Virus record (IMG/VR): IMGVR_UViG_3300048929_000804
Span: 1 to 44,935 of that record
From: a virus
Length of the DNA stretch: 44,935 bases
Strand: one strand, 5' to 3'
Position numbers and translations under genes: made by a program. Of this stretch, positions 16,686 to 25,623 are shown in pieces. Under the pieces are notes generated by a model. That model made no database searches, had not been told where the DNA came from, and saw only the letters and a list, made by a program, of their open reading frames with translations. Position 1 is the stretch's first letter. The number at the start of each line of letters is the position of its first letter.

Positions 16686-17153
16686 TTAAGCACCTTGGGC
16701 CTGAGCACCGGCAAGGTTGCGCGCGTTGGCGTCCTTGTCGTTGTTCGGATCCTTGCTCGGGTCGATCGGCTCGAAGCCCGTCGTCTCGCCGGACTTTTCC
16801 TTCGCTTCGGCCGTGCCGGACTTCTCGTCGCCCGAATCTCTGGCGAAGATCAGTTCAGCCTTGTGCGCAGCCGAGTCGCCGTGGTTTTCCTTGACCCACG
16901 TCCACGCCTCGGCATCGACATTCCGGGTCACCCCGAAGCCCGCGACGCTATCGCGCCCGGGCATGCCGCTCACCTGCAACGGTGAACGCTCGTCGCCCAG
17001 CACACCGACGAGGCGCAGCTCGCTGCCATCCGGCAATGCGTAGCGGATGCCATGCGGCAACTTGCAGTAGACGGTAACCGTCTTGCCGGCGGTTGCCTTC
17101 TTGCTGACCGGCTTGTCTGCCGCCGGCTTGTCGTTCGGGTTCGTTTCGTCCAT
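16686..17153 (-). CDS. Hypothetical head-region protein
   Basis: 155 residues from the ATG at 17151-17153. Three parts: a Lys/Ala-rich N-terminus (NPNDKPAADKPVSKK), a compact beta-like core (VTVYCKLPHGIRYALPDG, then LRLVGVLGD and GFGVTRNVDAEAW) and a charged, Asp/Lys/Gly-rich tail. Placed between capsid and adaptor, where decoration or head-completion proteins are found. I recognise the core as a common prophage family but know no function. Confidence 0.6.
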   Translation of the reverse strand: MDETNPNDKPAADKPVSKKATAGKTVTVYCKLPHGIRYALPDGSELRLVGVLGDERSPLQVSGMPGRDSVAGFGVTRNVDAEAWTWVKENHGDSAAHKAELIFARDSGDEKSGTAEAKEKSGETTGFEPIDPSKDPNNDKDANARNLAGAQAQGA

Positions 17154-17154
17154 C

Positions 17155-18165
17155 TCAGACTCCAAGCATCTGCGCGATGAAGTTCGGGTAGTAGATCACC
17201 GCGCCCCAGTTGCGCCCGGACTTCTTCTCCGAGTACGAGGACGAGTGACGCACCACGCCGTGCGCGCGCATGCGCTCGGCGTACCCCAGTTCGCCGGTCG
17301 GCTGGCCTTCGACGTTGACGGCGATCATCTGGACGAGGTTGCCGCCGGTCGTCGCAAACTCAGGGATCGTCTCGATCGTCATGTTCGGATAGGCCAGCTT
17401 CAGCCGATCCTTCAGCACCTGACCGTAGGTGTTCTGCTTCGTCAGGTTCTGCTCGACGATGTTGGGGATGCCGACCTTCACTTCGCTCTTCGTGTTGATC
17501 AGGCCGCCGCCCTGCGCGATCAGGTTTGCCCACAGCGTGACGAAGTCGGCATAGATCTCGTCCGAGGTCTTGAGCGCCCACGTCGTGCCGCCGACGCCCG
17601 TGCCCGGCGCCACCGGCGCGACCAGAGACGGGTCGTTCATCAGGCCGTAGTTCTGCAGGCCAGCAACGCCGAACAGGTTGATCGCGTTTTCTTTCTTGCG
17701 AAGGATCAGCGCGGATGCGATCTGCTGGCGCGACGCGTAGTCGAGACGCGCTTTGGCTGCGACGGCCATCTGGCGATCGCCCCACTGCGTATTCGTCTGG
17801 TAGCCGTATGCCTGGCGTTGCGGGAACACAGCGTTGTGACCGGACATGCCGTTCTCGCTGTAGTCACCGTACGTCGCGGTCTCACCGACGTTTTCCACGA
17901 CCATGAACGTCGCCGTGTCGGTCGCCCAGTCACCCTTTTGCACGGCGCTATAAAGCAGTTCCGAGTTCATCGGCGAAACGAGCACTTCGATCACGCGGGG
18001 GTCGAAGTAGTTGGTCAGCATCGCAGGGATGCCGTTGTTGGGCGTCGTGACCATCGGCCCGGCCGCATCCATCGCCGCAACGAGCTTGGTGCGCGTGGGC
18101 GCGTCGAGCAGCTCAGCGCCCTGGGCGAGGTGAATGCCATATTCACGCAGTTGATCGAGTTTCAT
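17155..18165 (-). CDS. Major capsid protein (DUF2184 type)
   Basis: 336 residues. Features of DUF2184 capsids: DPRVIEVLVSPMNSELLYSAVQKGDWATDTATFMVVENVGET, GYQTNTQWGDRQMA and the C-terminal AERMRAHGVVRHSSSYSEKKS...GAVIYYPNFIAQMLGV. It should adopt the HK97 fold. It is preceded by a small structural protein and a protease-scaffold gene, the usual order. Confidence 0.88.
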   Translation of the reverse strand: MKLDQLREYGIHLAQGAELLDAPTRTKLVAAMDAAGPMVTTPNNGIPAMLTNYFDPRVIEVLVSPMNSELLYSAVQKGDWATDTATFMVVENVGETATYGDYSENGMSGHNAVFPQRQAYGYQTNTQWGDRQMAVAAKARLDYASRQQIASALILRKKENAINLFGVAGLQNYGLMNDPSLVAPVAPGTGVGGTTWALKTSDEIYADFVTLWANLIAQGGGLINTKSEVKVGIPNIVEQNLTKQNTYGQVLKDRLKLAYPNMTIETIPEFATTGGNLVQMIAVNVEGQPTGELGYAERMRAHGVVRHSSSYSEKKSGRNWGAVIYYPNFIAQMLGV

Positions 18166-18638
18166 GCGAAGTTGCTCCAGGTCGAGATCTTGATGACGCT
18201 ATTGGCTGCGCCGCCCCGTTCCACCGCGAACGGCGTTTCGATGGCGCCCGAGATCGTCGCGCCCTTTGCGCCGAACTGGAGCGTGCCGTCAGCGAGCGTG
18301 GCAAACACTTTCTGGCCCTGCGTCGCAACGTTTGCCGAAGTGGCGAAGAACTCACCGCGCTCAGCGACTTCGACGGGGAAACCCGCCGGCACCTGCATGC
18401 TGGCTTCCTGCAGGTAGTTCGGCACGATGCCCGACTGGTTGCGGATCGCGAAGCCGAGCGGCAGGCCGGTGCCGGTGTTCTGCACCTGGTTGTCGGTGTC
18501 GGTACCCGGCCAGACGAAACGCGCGACGGTCACCGCGGTTTGGGCGATGCGCGAGATCACCGCGATCGGGTTCATCGATGCGCGGTCGCCCGGCACACCG
18601 ACTTCAGGCTGGAGACGTACTGCGGTCGGGAAGGTCAT
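18162..18638 (-). CDS. Structural cement/decoration protein (Gp24-like)
   Basis: 158 residues. AVRLQPEVGVPGDRASMNP, TGLPLGFAIRNQSG and MQVPAGFPVEVAERGEFFA, then a beta-rich C-terminus, match the cement-like protein encoded before DUF2184 capsids. It is expected to bind capsomer surfaces or trimer interfaces. It overlaps the capsid start by 4 bases. Confidence 0.72.
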   Translation of the reverse strand: MTFPTAVRLQPEVGVPGDRASMNPIAVISRIAQTAVTVARFVWPGTDTDNQVQNTGTGLPLGFAIRNQSGIVPNYLQEASMQVPAGFPVEVAERGEFFATSANVATQGQKVFATLADGTLQFGAKGATISGAIETPFAVERGGAANSVIKISTWSNFA

Positions 18639-18650
18639 GATGTGCCGTCC

Positions 18651-19859
18651 TTAAGCGTGCTTGATGTTGGCGAGCGCCGGAAAGGCCGTCAGCAATTCGC
18701 TGGCAGTCTTCTCATCGTTCGCAGAGTGGGTCACCGGCGTGGCCTTGTTGGCGATCAGCACGTCGACGATGCCGCCGTAGGCTTCCGGCTTGTGATCTTC
18801 CGGCTTCATGCCGCTGACCTTCAGCGTGTGCGAGAAGATCGCTTCGGCCGAGTCGAACGCCATCGCGTCGATCACGCCGACCAGCGGGCGCACCTTCTCG
18901 GCGGCTTTGAAGCGGCCTTCAATCGAGGCGCGCACGCCATCGGTGGCGTCCTTGATTTTGGCGTCCATCGCCGCGGCGTTCTTGGCCTCTTCCGCCTTCT
19001 TAGCTTCGGCGGCCGTTTTCGCGACTTCGTCGTCGGCAGCAGCCGAACCGCCTTCGAACTTGGCGAGCAGTTGCTTCAGCAAGCCGGCGATCTCGGCGTT
19101 GTTGCCGCCTTCGTCGGTCGTCGTGGCTTCGGGATCGCCGAGCGCCTGAACTTCCTCGAGCGCGGTTTCGAGCGCCTCTTCGACCTTGTCGGTGTCGAGC
19201 GATGCTTCATCCATCGCCACCAGCTTCGCGACGTGCGCCTTGAGCGCCGTCTTCTGCTTGGGATTGAGTTTCACGGATTTTCCTTTAACAGGATGGTGGA
19301 GTTTGGAATCAGCAACCAGAACATCAGGACCGGCGCGACCCTCAACGACTAAAGCGACGTGATTACCTTCAATCTGCGTCATTTTAATATCGTATGGCGA
19401 GCCATTATAGGAGCCGTTTTCGATAATCGGAATATACCGATACGAACTCGATAACTCGCGCTGCTCGTCAGAATCTATTTTCCCGATATATTCGGCGTCC
19501 CAGAAACCGAGGCCGTTATTCAGATATTCACCATCGAACGCCGACGTGCTGCCCGTGCTGCCGATAATCACTTCCTTCTTGGGATTCTGGGCAGTGACAT
19601 GCGTGTGGATGGCGAGGATCGGGATGTTGTTGAACGTGTGGGCCGCCTTCTCCAGCTCTTCCGGCGGGCGGAACACCTGATAGACCTTGTCCGGATCGAG
19701 ACCGAGTTCGTCGTATTTGGGGATTTCCCGGCCCCAGTACGGATTAACACCGGCTTTTGAAATACGGCTGGTTTCGAGAAACAGCCGGCCGTCGGTATCG
19801 GTGCGGCGCACGCTCGATTTATCGAACGCCAGAAAAACCTCTGATTTATTCGTCTTCAT
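18651..19859 (-). CDS. Capsid maturation protease with scaffold tail (DUF2213)
   Basis: 402 residues. Residues 1-190 match DUF2213: IPKYDELGLDPDKVYQVFRPPEEL, NNIPILAIHTHV, ELSSSYRYIP and IEGNHVALVVEGRAGPD. The conserved His and Ser in these strings suggest a prohead protease of the assemblin-like superfamily. Residues about 205-320 are helical, Glu/Ala/Lys-rich coiled coil, i.e. a scaffold fused behind the protease. The 5' ~580 bases are conspicuously AT-rich compared with the very GC-rich scaffold half, as if the two parts had different histories. Confidence 0.78.
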   Translation of the reverse strand: MKTNKSEVFLAFDKSSVRRTDTDGRLFLETSRISKAGVNPYWGREIPKYDELGLDPDKVYQVFRPPEELEKAAHTFNNIPILAIHTHVTAQNPKKEVIIGSTGSTSAFDGEYLNNGLGFWDAEYIGKIDSDEQRELSSSYRYIPIIENGSYNGSPYDIKMTQIEGNHVALVVEGRAGPDVLVADSKLHHPVKGKSVKLNPKQKTALKAHVAKLVAMDEASLDTDKVEEALETALEEVQALGDPEATTTDEGGNNAEIAGLLKQLLAKFEGGSAAADDEVAKTAAEAKKAEEAKNAAAMDAKIKDATDGVRASIEGRFKAAEKVRPLVGVIDAMAFDSAEAIFSHTLKVSGMKPEDHKPEAYGGIVDVLIANKATPVTHSANDEKTASELLTAFPALANIKHA

Positions 19860-20655
19860 CGTCCACGCCCGGGATAATTGGAGCCCCGACGCAGCCGCAG
19901 TTAATCAGTTCGCCGGGGAATATATATTCGCCGTCGATTTTAAGACCTTTCGTTAAATCGAAAACCTTCCCGTTTGCTTCGACGTGAGAATGTCGCGGGT
20001 TTTTACCACCGCCAACGTGAAGCCAGCGCGCTTTGGTGACACCGAGCGCCAGCTGGCGGGCGCGCGCCATCTGCGCAGTCGCTTTGTTGTTCTGGTCACC
20101 GGCGATCAGTTTGGCACGGCGCCGCGTGACGCCGTAGCGCTCCTGAAGCTGATCAGTCAGGTATGAGAGGTCGCGGCCGGTGGTCACGCTGCGCATCACC
20201 AGCCCTTCCACCTCGGTCGCGTACTCGGACTGGATAGACCTGATCAGCGAGACGTTTTCCTGCACCGAGGCCTGCATCACCGTGTTGGTGACGAGCGTGT
20301 CTTTCATCGACACGCTCATGCCGGTGAGCGCGACGGCGGCCTGCTTCGTCGCGTTGGTGGCGTGTTTGTCGACCTTCGAAATGAACCAGCGCGCGAGATC
20401 CGGCGCGCGATCGGCGAACATCTTGCGCCACTGGTTCGCGCGGCGCCGCAGCTGCGCGGCGAGATCGGCGGCCGGCGACGAATCCTGCACGATCTCGCCT
20501 TCGCGCTGCCCGTACGTCGCTCGCAGCCAGTAGAGCGTCGAGCGGTGCATCTCGTCGATCAGGCATTCGAGCGCGCGCTGGTAGGCGATACGGTTGGCGG
20601 CGCTGGGGCGCGCCGGCCGCATTTCACCGCGCGCTTTGGGAGCGCGGGCGGGCAT
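19846..20655 (-). CDS. Mu gpF-like head morphogenesis protein
   Basis: 269 residues from the ATG at 20653-20655, which overlaps the portal stop (TGATG). Pattern: helical N-terminus (ANRIAYQRALECLIDEMHRSTLYWLRATY), LTDQLQERYGVTRRRAKLIAGDQNNKA and the C-terminal ARWLHVGGGKNPRHSHVEANG...FPGELINCGC, which is the Mu-F signature (Cys-x-Cys near the end). It is a minor capsid protein probably injected or placed at the portal vertex. It overlaps the protease gene by 14 bases. Confidence 0.85.
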   Translation of the reverse strand: MPARAPKARGEMRPARPSAANRIAYQRALECLIDEMHRSTLYWLRATYGQREGEIVQDSSPAADLAAQLRRRANQWRKMFADRAPDLARWFISKVDKHATNATKQAAVALTGMSVSMKDTLVTNTVMQASVQENVSLIRSIQSEYATEVEGLVMRSVTTGRDLSYLTDQLQERYGVTRRRAKLIAGDQNNKATAQMARARQLALGVTKARWLHVGGGKNPRHSHVEANGKVFDLTKGLKIDGEYIFPGELINCGCVGAPIIPGVDDEDE

Positions 20656-22910
20656 CAGGAAATCGCCCAAGGGTTTGATTTTCTTGCGCAATCATGTACG
20701 ATTGGCGTCATCCCGCCATCGTTCTGCACGTTGGGAGAGACGGTTCGGGCAACCGATGATGCATCTCTCGTGGCGGGATACTTCCGAATGCTGGTGAACG
20801 CCAGTGTCTTCTTCCCGGTTCGCACTTCCTCGATCACCAGCACCGTGCCGTCGTCCATCTTCCGGATGCTGGCAATCGCGTCGCGTCCAATCTTCGTCGT
20901 ACCGGCGTACACCACTGAATCGGGATCGTTGACCACGTCGCCAATCGCCGCGATGTCCTTGTCGGTGATCGCCAGCTGACCACGCTTTTCCTCGGCTTTG
21001 GCGCTGCCGTGCCGCTTCATCGCGTGACGGACACCGTACATGTCAACGGTGTGTTTGAACCCAGCGATGTCTACGCCGGCCTTTTCCTTTGCGATGCGTG
21101 CCGCCTCTTCAGAAACGGTCCCGACATCGACCGTGCGGTTTTCATTGCCGCCGGTGCGCGCCATCTCGGCCAGGCCGACGAGCTCGCCGCCTTTGCCACC
21201 GCTCGCGGCACTCGTACCGCCGGAGCTACTACCGCCGCCGCTGCCGAACTTGCCGTCAGTGTCGCGCGGATGATCACCCTCTTTGAACTCGCCATCGGCA
21301 GCGGTGCCAGCGTTGCCCGCGCCGTCCGTATCGTTCGGGTCGTTCGGCGGCTCGGGCAGATCGTCAACGTCGAGCGAGTCGTATCCGCTATCCGGATCTG
21401 CGGCGAGGCGCGCACGCTCTTCTTCGTTGGAGAGCACGCCGCGATCGAAGTAGACCGCGAAGGTGTCGGCGTTCGATTTCCGGTTTTGGGCTTTCTCGGT
21501 CTCGCTGAGTTCGTGCAGCGGCAGAAACGCGTGCGTCAGATCCTTGTCGATCTTGCCGAACTCCGACAACTGGATGACCTTGATCGCCCTGTCGAGCGGC
21601 TGCGCAAAAACTGCGCCCTGCTGACTCGCGACGTGGTCGTACCAATTTGACTCGTCGTACTCACCGGTGGCGTTGAAGCCCTTCGGCGAGATGCCCAGCA
21701 GCTTCACCGCTGGCGTGCGGCTGATCGCGGCGAGCAGCTCGAGCTGCTGCGAGACGATGTCGCCAAGACCGGACAGCGGCGTATTGACCTGAACGAAGTC
21801 CTCGCCTTCCATATCCAGCGTCATCAGGCCGTCGTTCGTGCCCATCATCGACCAGAGCAACGCGCGAGCCTTGAGCGACGTCGCGTCGTCATAGCCGCCG
21901 CCGTTGAGCATCTGGCTCATGTCGGTTTTCAGGATCGACGTGCTGAACCGTTTGACGAGTTTCGCGACCGCGATGCGCACCGTGTCGAACCGGTCGACGT
22001 AATCGAGCGCCATCTGCGCGAGCGGCACGCCGAAGAAGTTATACGACGGGCGCAACAGGATCGGCACCTCGTTCTGCGCGAAGCGCAACAGGCGCGAGGC
22101 GTGCACCGTGCGGCCCTGAACCATCCACGCATCGGGCCGGTAATAGCCCTTCTTCAGCGGGTTGCTGGCGTTGTACGGCGCTGGGTAACAGTTCAGCGGC
22201 TCGATCAGGCGGAAGCCTTGGAACTTGCCCTTCGGAATCTTCGCTGAATCGAGTGTGAGCTGCGTGGTTAGCTCGGCGCGGCCCTCTTCGGTATCGGAGT
22301 CATCGCCCATGTCGATGAACAGCATCGCACCACCCATGTAACCGGTGGTCGCCATTGCGGCTTTGAAATGCTCCTTCAGCTGAAACTTCTTGGTCGCATC
22401 GTCGAGATCCTGCGCGCGCTTGGCGTCGCTTTCTTCTTCCCCGCGGCCGCCGAACTTGATCCACTTGCGCGTCATCTCGTCGGCGAGCGTCTCGACCATC
22501 GCGCGGATCAGCGGGTGCTGCGAGAGCAACGAGAGCGCGGCATAGCCGATGAAGTCGATGCCGGAAAGCTGGTTGAATCCGGAACACGCTCCGATCGTGG
22601 CCGCCATGTTGTCGCACATGGAGTCCATCGCCAACTCTTGCGGCTTATGATCGGCGGTCACCGTGCCGGGCGCGACGGTGGCATGCTTGAACTTGGCCTG
22701 CCAATCCGTAGCTGCGCCTTGGGCGTTATGCATGGCCTGCAACTGCTCGAGCAGCGCGGGACTGATATTCAGGCCACGGCGCGGGCCTTCGACAACTGGC
22801 CAATGCGGCTCGGCGCGCGGCGCGCTATCCTGCGCCGCAACGCGGGGGCTGGCGGGTGCCGTCGGAAGGAGCGGCACGCCGCTGACGAGAGAGCGGATCT
22901 TGTTGAGCAT
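20655..22910 (-). CDS. Portal protein (DUF1073/Phage_portal_3) with C-terminal BECR-type nuclease-like domain
   Basis: 751 residues; portals of this family are usually near 450-550. Residues about 60-510 are the portal: IGYAALSLLSQHPLIRAMVETLADEMTRKWI, LNCYPAPYNASNP, SRLLRFAQNEVP and TPAVKLLGISPKGFNATGEYDESNWYD. A Gly/Ser/Asp-rich linker (about 530-600) follows, then about 130 residues with DIAGFKHTVDMYGVRHAMKRHG (His620, His629, His634) and a beta-rich part containing ITDKDIAAIGDVVNDPDSVVYAG and GTVLVIEEVRTGKKTLAFTSIRKY. This resembles the phage PBECR (Barnase-EndoU-ColicinE5/D-RelE-like) nuclease domains found at the ends of phage structural proteins. Portal call is firm; nuclease activity is inference. 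Pfam and NCBI sometimes label this portal family anti-CBASS Acb1-like because other members carry a different C-terminal domain. Confidence 0.85.
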   Translation of the reverse strand: MLNKIRSLVSGVPLLPTAPASPRVAAQDSAPRAEPHWPVVEGPRRGLNISPALLEQLQAMHNAQGAATDWQAKFKHATVAPGTVTADHKPQELAMDSMCDNMAATIGACSGFNQLSGIDFIGYAALSLLSQHPLIRAMVETLADEMTRKWIKFGGRGEEESDAKRAQDLDDATKKFQLKEHFKAAMATTGYMGGAMLFIDMGDDSDTEEGRAELTTQLTLDSAKIPKGKFQGFRLIEPLNCYPAPYNASNPLKKGYYRPDAWMVQGRTVHASRLLRFAQNEVPILLRPSYNFFGVPLAQMALDYVDRFDTVRIAVAKLVKRFSTSILKTDMSQMLNGGGYDDATSLKARALLWSMMGTNDGLMTLDMEGEDFVQVNTPLSGLGDIVSQQLELLAAISRTPAVKLLGISPKGFNATGEYDESNWYDHVASQQGAVFAQPLDRAIKVIQLSEFGKIDKDLTHAFLPLHELSETEKAQNRKSNADTFAVYFDRGVLSNEEERARLAADPDSGYDSLDVDDLPEPPNDPNDTDGAGNAGTAADGEFKEGDHPRDTDGKFGSGGGSSSGGTSAASGGKGGELVGLAEMARTGGNENRTVDVGTVSEEAARIAKEKAGVDIAGFKHTVDMYGVRHAMKRHGSAKAEEKRGQLAITDKDIAAIGDVVNDPDSVVYAGTTKIGRDAIASIRKMDDGTVLVIEEVRTGKKTLAFTSIRKYPATRDASSVARTVSPNVQNDGGMTPIVHDCARKSNPWAIS

Positions 22911-22927
22911 GGCGCACCGCGGTGGAG

Positions 22928-23593
22928 TTACGAGAGGTCTTCGGCTTTGTAGTCGCCGGTCGTCTGAGCGGTGGTCGAGGCCTTCGAGTGCAGATGCAGC
23001 AACGTGCCGATCGCGACCAGGTCAGCGCGCAGCTCGTCGATCGCTTCGTCTTCGAACTGGTGCAACTTCGCCAGCAAGCCCGCAAATCGGTCCTTCGCTT
23101 CGGCGTGGCTGTCGGCCGGCACGTTCACGGTGTCGCCGGCCGGAACGAACGGCGGGATCAACGAGCCGTTCGCGTCGGTGCCCAACGACGCGGTGTCGCC
23201 AGCGGCCGGCACTTCAGCCAGCACGGGCGCGTCACCGCTCGAGGCAGCAGCCGATGCCGTCGCGCCAGTAGATGCACCGGCACCGGCCGCGGCGTTTCCC
23301 ACATCACCAGCCGTCTGCGTCGCATCGGTAGCCGGCGACGTGCTCGAGGTATCGCTCGAAGCGCTCGCCGCATTCGCGTTTCCCACTTCACCTGCGGCCG
23401 TGCCGGCGGTGTCGGAGCCGGTGGTTGCAGTCGTCGCAGACTGCGTCGTGCCGCTTTCTTGGCTGGCGTCCGCAGCAGAGACACCGGCGTTTGGGTCTTC
23501 GCCCGGCGCGGCCGAAGCGGTTTCATCGGCCATATAAAACGGCAACGCGGCGGCCATTGCAGCCATCAAAATGGATTTGCGGAGGGTGCGCAT
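22928..23593 (-). CDS. Ala/Ser/Thr-rich protein with signal-peptide-like N-terminus
   Basis: 221 residues between terminase and portal. The ATG at 23593 has GGAG eight bases upstream. It encodes MRTLRKSILMAAMAAALPFY followed by MADETASAAPG, a textbook Sec-like n-, h- and c-region with an ASA site. An internal ATG at 23533 would give a cytosolic protein but has no ribosome site. Residues 25-150 are low-complexity Ala/Ser/Thr/Gly with two related GNA repeats (GEVGNANAAS, GDVGNAAAGAG). Residues 165-208 form an amphipathic helix (AKDRFAGLLAKLHQFEDEAIDELRADL is typical of a small prophage family at this position). Function unknown. Confidence 0.65.
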   Translation of the reverse strand: MRTLRKSILMAAMAAALPFYMADETASAAPGEDPNAGVSAADASQESGTTQSATTATTGSDTAGTAAGEVGNANAASASSDTSSTSPATDATQTAGDVGNAAAGAGASTGATASAAASSGDAPVLAEVPAAGDTASLGTDANGSLIPPFVPAGDTVNVPADSHAEAKDRFAGLLAKLHQFEDEAIDELRADLVAIGTLLHLHSKASTTAQTTGDYKAEDLS

Positions 23594-23635
23594 TTGATTA
23601 ACTCCGATAATGGGATAAAACCCAGAAAATACCGG

Positions 23636-25105
23636 TCAGGCGGCCTGCATCCTTTGCAGCGCTTCGGCGGAAATGATAATACCCTGACCGCGCCCCCGAA
23701 TATATCCATCAAGACTGTATCTAATTCCGTCCATGTGGTGATTATATTTATCGACGATTATCGGAAGTACTTCGCCGGTTAATTTGTCCACCTTGTACGA
23801 ATATTTTTCAAACTCATTAATCGTGTGAACGCAGCGCGGATGCACGACTATCTCGTCGAATCCAAGCAGCACCGCAATGCCGTCCTCGACCGAGCCGCCC
23901 CACTTCTTCGCCGCGTCGATGTTGAAGCCTTGCCGCGCCACCTGGCTGATGGTCTCGGGCCGCGCGCCGTCGGCCTTGATCTTCCACTTGCGGGCACCGG
24001 GCACGCCGGGATACTTGAGCGTGTCTTCGGAGGTCCACTCCTTCAGTTGCGCGGGCTTCGCGCCCTCGCGGCCGGCGAACAGCTTCCAGATGTCAGTTGA
24101 TTCGGTGTGCACGCCGTGCGCTTCGTAGTCGATGAACAGCGTGTTGCCGCGCACGAATGATCGGTTGAGCGTGGTCGGATCCTGCGCGAAGCCCCAGTCC
24201 GCGCCGAAGAAAAGGCGCACGCCCGCCGGCGTCTCGAAGGCCTCCACGCGGACTTTGCCGGCGAAAATAATTTCATCCGACCTTTTATTAAATTTGCCGA
24301 GCCAGATCCAGTTGTAGCGATCCTTGTCGGTGCGTTCCATCTTGGCGCGCTCGATCTCCAGCTCGTCGGTGAACCACGGGTTATCCGTGTAGTTGGCGCG
24401 GATGATCAGGACTTCATCGTCTTCGTAGCAGCCGTCCTCGTCGAGCAGCGCCTCATACGGGCCGATCAGATCGGTCCACGTCGGGTCCGATGCCTTGTTC
24501 GGGTTGAATGTGACAATGATTTCCGAACCGGGCTCGCGGATGGTCGGCATGAGGATCTGCCACGACTCGCGCGAGACACCTTCCCCTTCGTCGACCCATG
24601 CCACCGTGCTGCGGGCGAAACCCTTGATGCCGTTGACATTCCGGAACAGACCGCGGAATGAAAAGCTGCTGCGCGTGGCCGGCACACGGATCGCCTTGCG
24701 GCCGACAACGAACGAGCCGGACAGGTCGCGGCGCTCCACCTCTTCGGACAGTTCGGCGAGGCTCGATTCTTCGATTGAATTCTGGATTTCGCGCAGACAG
24801 AGCACGCGCTCGCGCCGCGCCGATGCTCTCGCGGTCAGGATCGACACGACCGAACGGGTCTTCGCCGAGCCACGACCGCCGTACACGATCTTCAACCGCT
24901 TCGGGTAGATCAACCGCTCGAGCTTGGCCGGTATCAGGACAGTCGGCGCGGCGTCGGTCTCGTTGCCGTCAATGTCAACGCGCTTGATGACCTCGCGCTG
25001 CATGTTGCAGATGCCGAACACGGCCGGTTCGGCTTTGGTTGCGATGCCCTTGTAGTACTTCTCGACCTGGGCGATGCGGGCATGCGAGATCCGGCGCCGG
25101 CTCAT
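23636..25105 (-). CDS. terL: Terminase large subunit (PBSX/Terminase_3 type)
   Basis: 489 residues. ATPase: Walker A YGGRGSAKT (75-83), Walker B VAWVDEGE (168-175), motif III-like IVTFNPNKASDP. Nuclease (RNase-H fold): FFGADWGFAQDP (Asp303), KADGARPET (Asp379) and NHHMDGIRYS (Asp459). The motor packages DNA into the prohead through the portal. Its start overlaps the small subunit by 4 bases. The last ~200 bases are AT-rich unlike the rest. Confidence 0.93.
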   Translation of the reverse strand: MSRRRISHARIAQVEKYYKGIATKAEPAVFGICNMQREVIKRVDIDGNETDAAPTVLIPAKLERLIYPKRLKIVYGGRGSAKTRSVVSILTARASARRERVLCLREIQNSIEESSLAELSEEVERRDLSGSFVVGRKAIRVPATRSSFSFRGLFRNVNGIKGFARSTVAWVDEGEGVSRESWQILMPTIREPGSEIIVTFNPNKASDPTWTDLIGPYEALLDEDGCYEDDEVLIIRANYTDNPWFTDELEIERAKMERTDKDRYNWIWLGKFNKRSDEIIFAGKVRVEAFETPAGVRLFFGADWGFAQDPTTLNRSFVRGNTLFIDYEAHGVHTESTDIWKLFAGREGAKPAQLKEWTSEDTLKYPGVPGARKWKIKADGARPETISQVARQGFNIDAAKKWGGSVEDGIAVLLGFDEIVVHPRCVHTINEFEKYSYKVDKLTGEVLPIIVDKYNHHMDGIRYSLDGYIRGRGQGIIISAEALQRMQAA

Positions 25106-25533
25106 TTGTCCTGCGCGAGTTGTTTCTCGATCGCTTCCAGACGGTCGGCGAGTTCGCTGATTTCGAGCACATCGAGCTTCGCGCGGATCATGTTGACCAG
25201 CATCTGGCCGACGTCGGCGGGCACCTTGCCGGTGGACACGGCTTTCATGATGGCATCGACCTGTTCGACGGGCGTGCCTTCCTCGGGGAAGTCGAAATGC
25301 ACGTCCGGCGCGACCGGCTTCGCCACCGGCGCCACGCGCATCAGCAACTCTTTCATCAAGACCACGTCGCCCTTTTTGATCGCCTTCTCTGCGATTGATT
25401 GATAAAACGCGGCTTCATTCTGGCCGGTTTCTTTTTTAATCGCCTCAAGCATTTTGGTGCGCACGTCTTTACCACGACGGCGGGTTGGCTGTCGATCCTT
25501 CGAAAATTGGGTGGCGGGGTTCTTACTCGGCAT
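25102..25533 (-). CDS. terS: Terminase small subunit-like protein
   Basis: 143 residues. Basic N-terminus (SKDRQPTRRRGKDVRTKML), then a helical DNA-binding-like region (AIKKETGQNEAAFYQSIAEKAIKKGD), a Pro-rich loop and a C-terminal coiled coil (LDVLEISELADRLEAIEKQLAQ) suited to oligomerisation. Position directly before terL and ATGA overlap support small-subunit function. It would recognise the packaging site, perhaps in the repeat region just upstream. Confidence 0.75.
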   Translation of the reverse strand: MPSKNPATQFSKDRQPTRRRGKDVRTKMLEAIKKETGQNEAAFYQSIAEKAIKKGDVVLMKELLMRVAPVAKPVAPDVHFDFPEEGTPVEQVDAIMKAVSTGKVPADVGQMLVNMIRAKLDVLEISELADRLEAIEKQLAQDK

Positions 25534-25623
25534 TTTCCGTACTCGGTTCCGATTATTCGGATTTGAAACGATTATCCAAGAAAAGGGGCGTCGATAATTA
25601 ACGCCCGATTTTCCGGGCGATTA
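25534..25623 (-). promoter_or_regulatory. Hairpin and repeat region before terminase (terminator/attenuator, candidate packaging site)
   Basis: Directly after the stop codon of the preceding gene, the leftward strand has CGCCCG-gaaaat-CGGGCG (25619-25602), and the same middle arm can instead pair with CGCCC at 25590-25586, followed by CTTTTCTT. The two hairpins are mutually exclusive. Three direct copies of CGATTAT (25550, 25569, 25618) and one CGATAAT (25592) also lie here. The site could end early transcription and be passed by an antiterminator, or be the terminase recognition site. Confidence 0.45.

Noticed and set aside
17083-18417. 444-codon + strand frame opposite the capsid gene
   Set aside because: Antisense shadow of the capsid and cement genes with typical Arg/Asp/Val composition.
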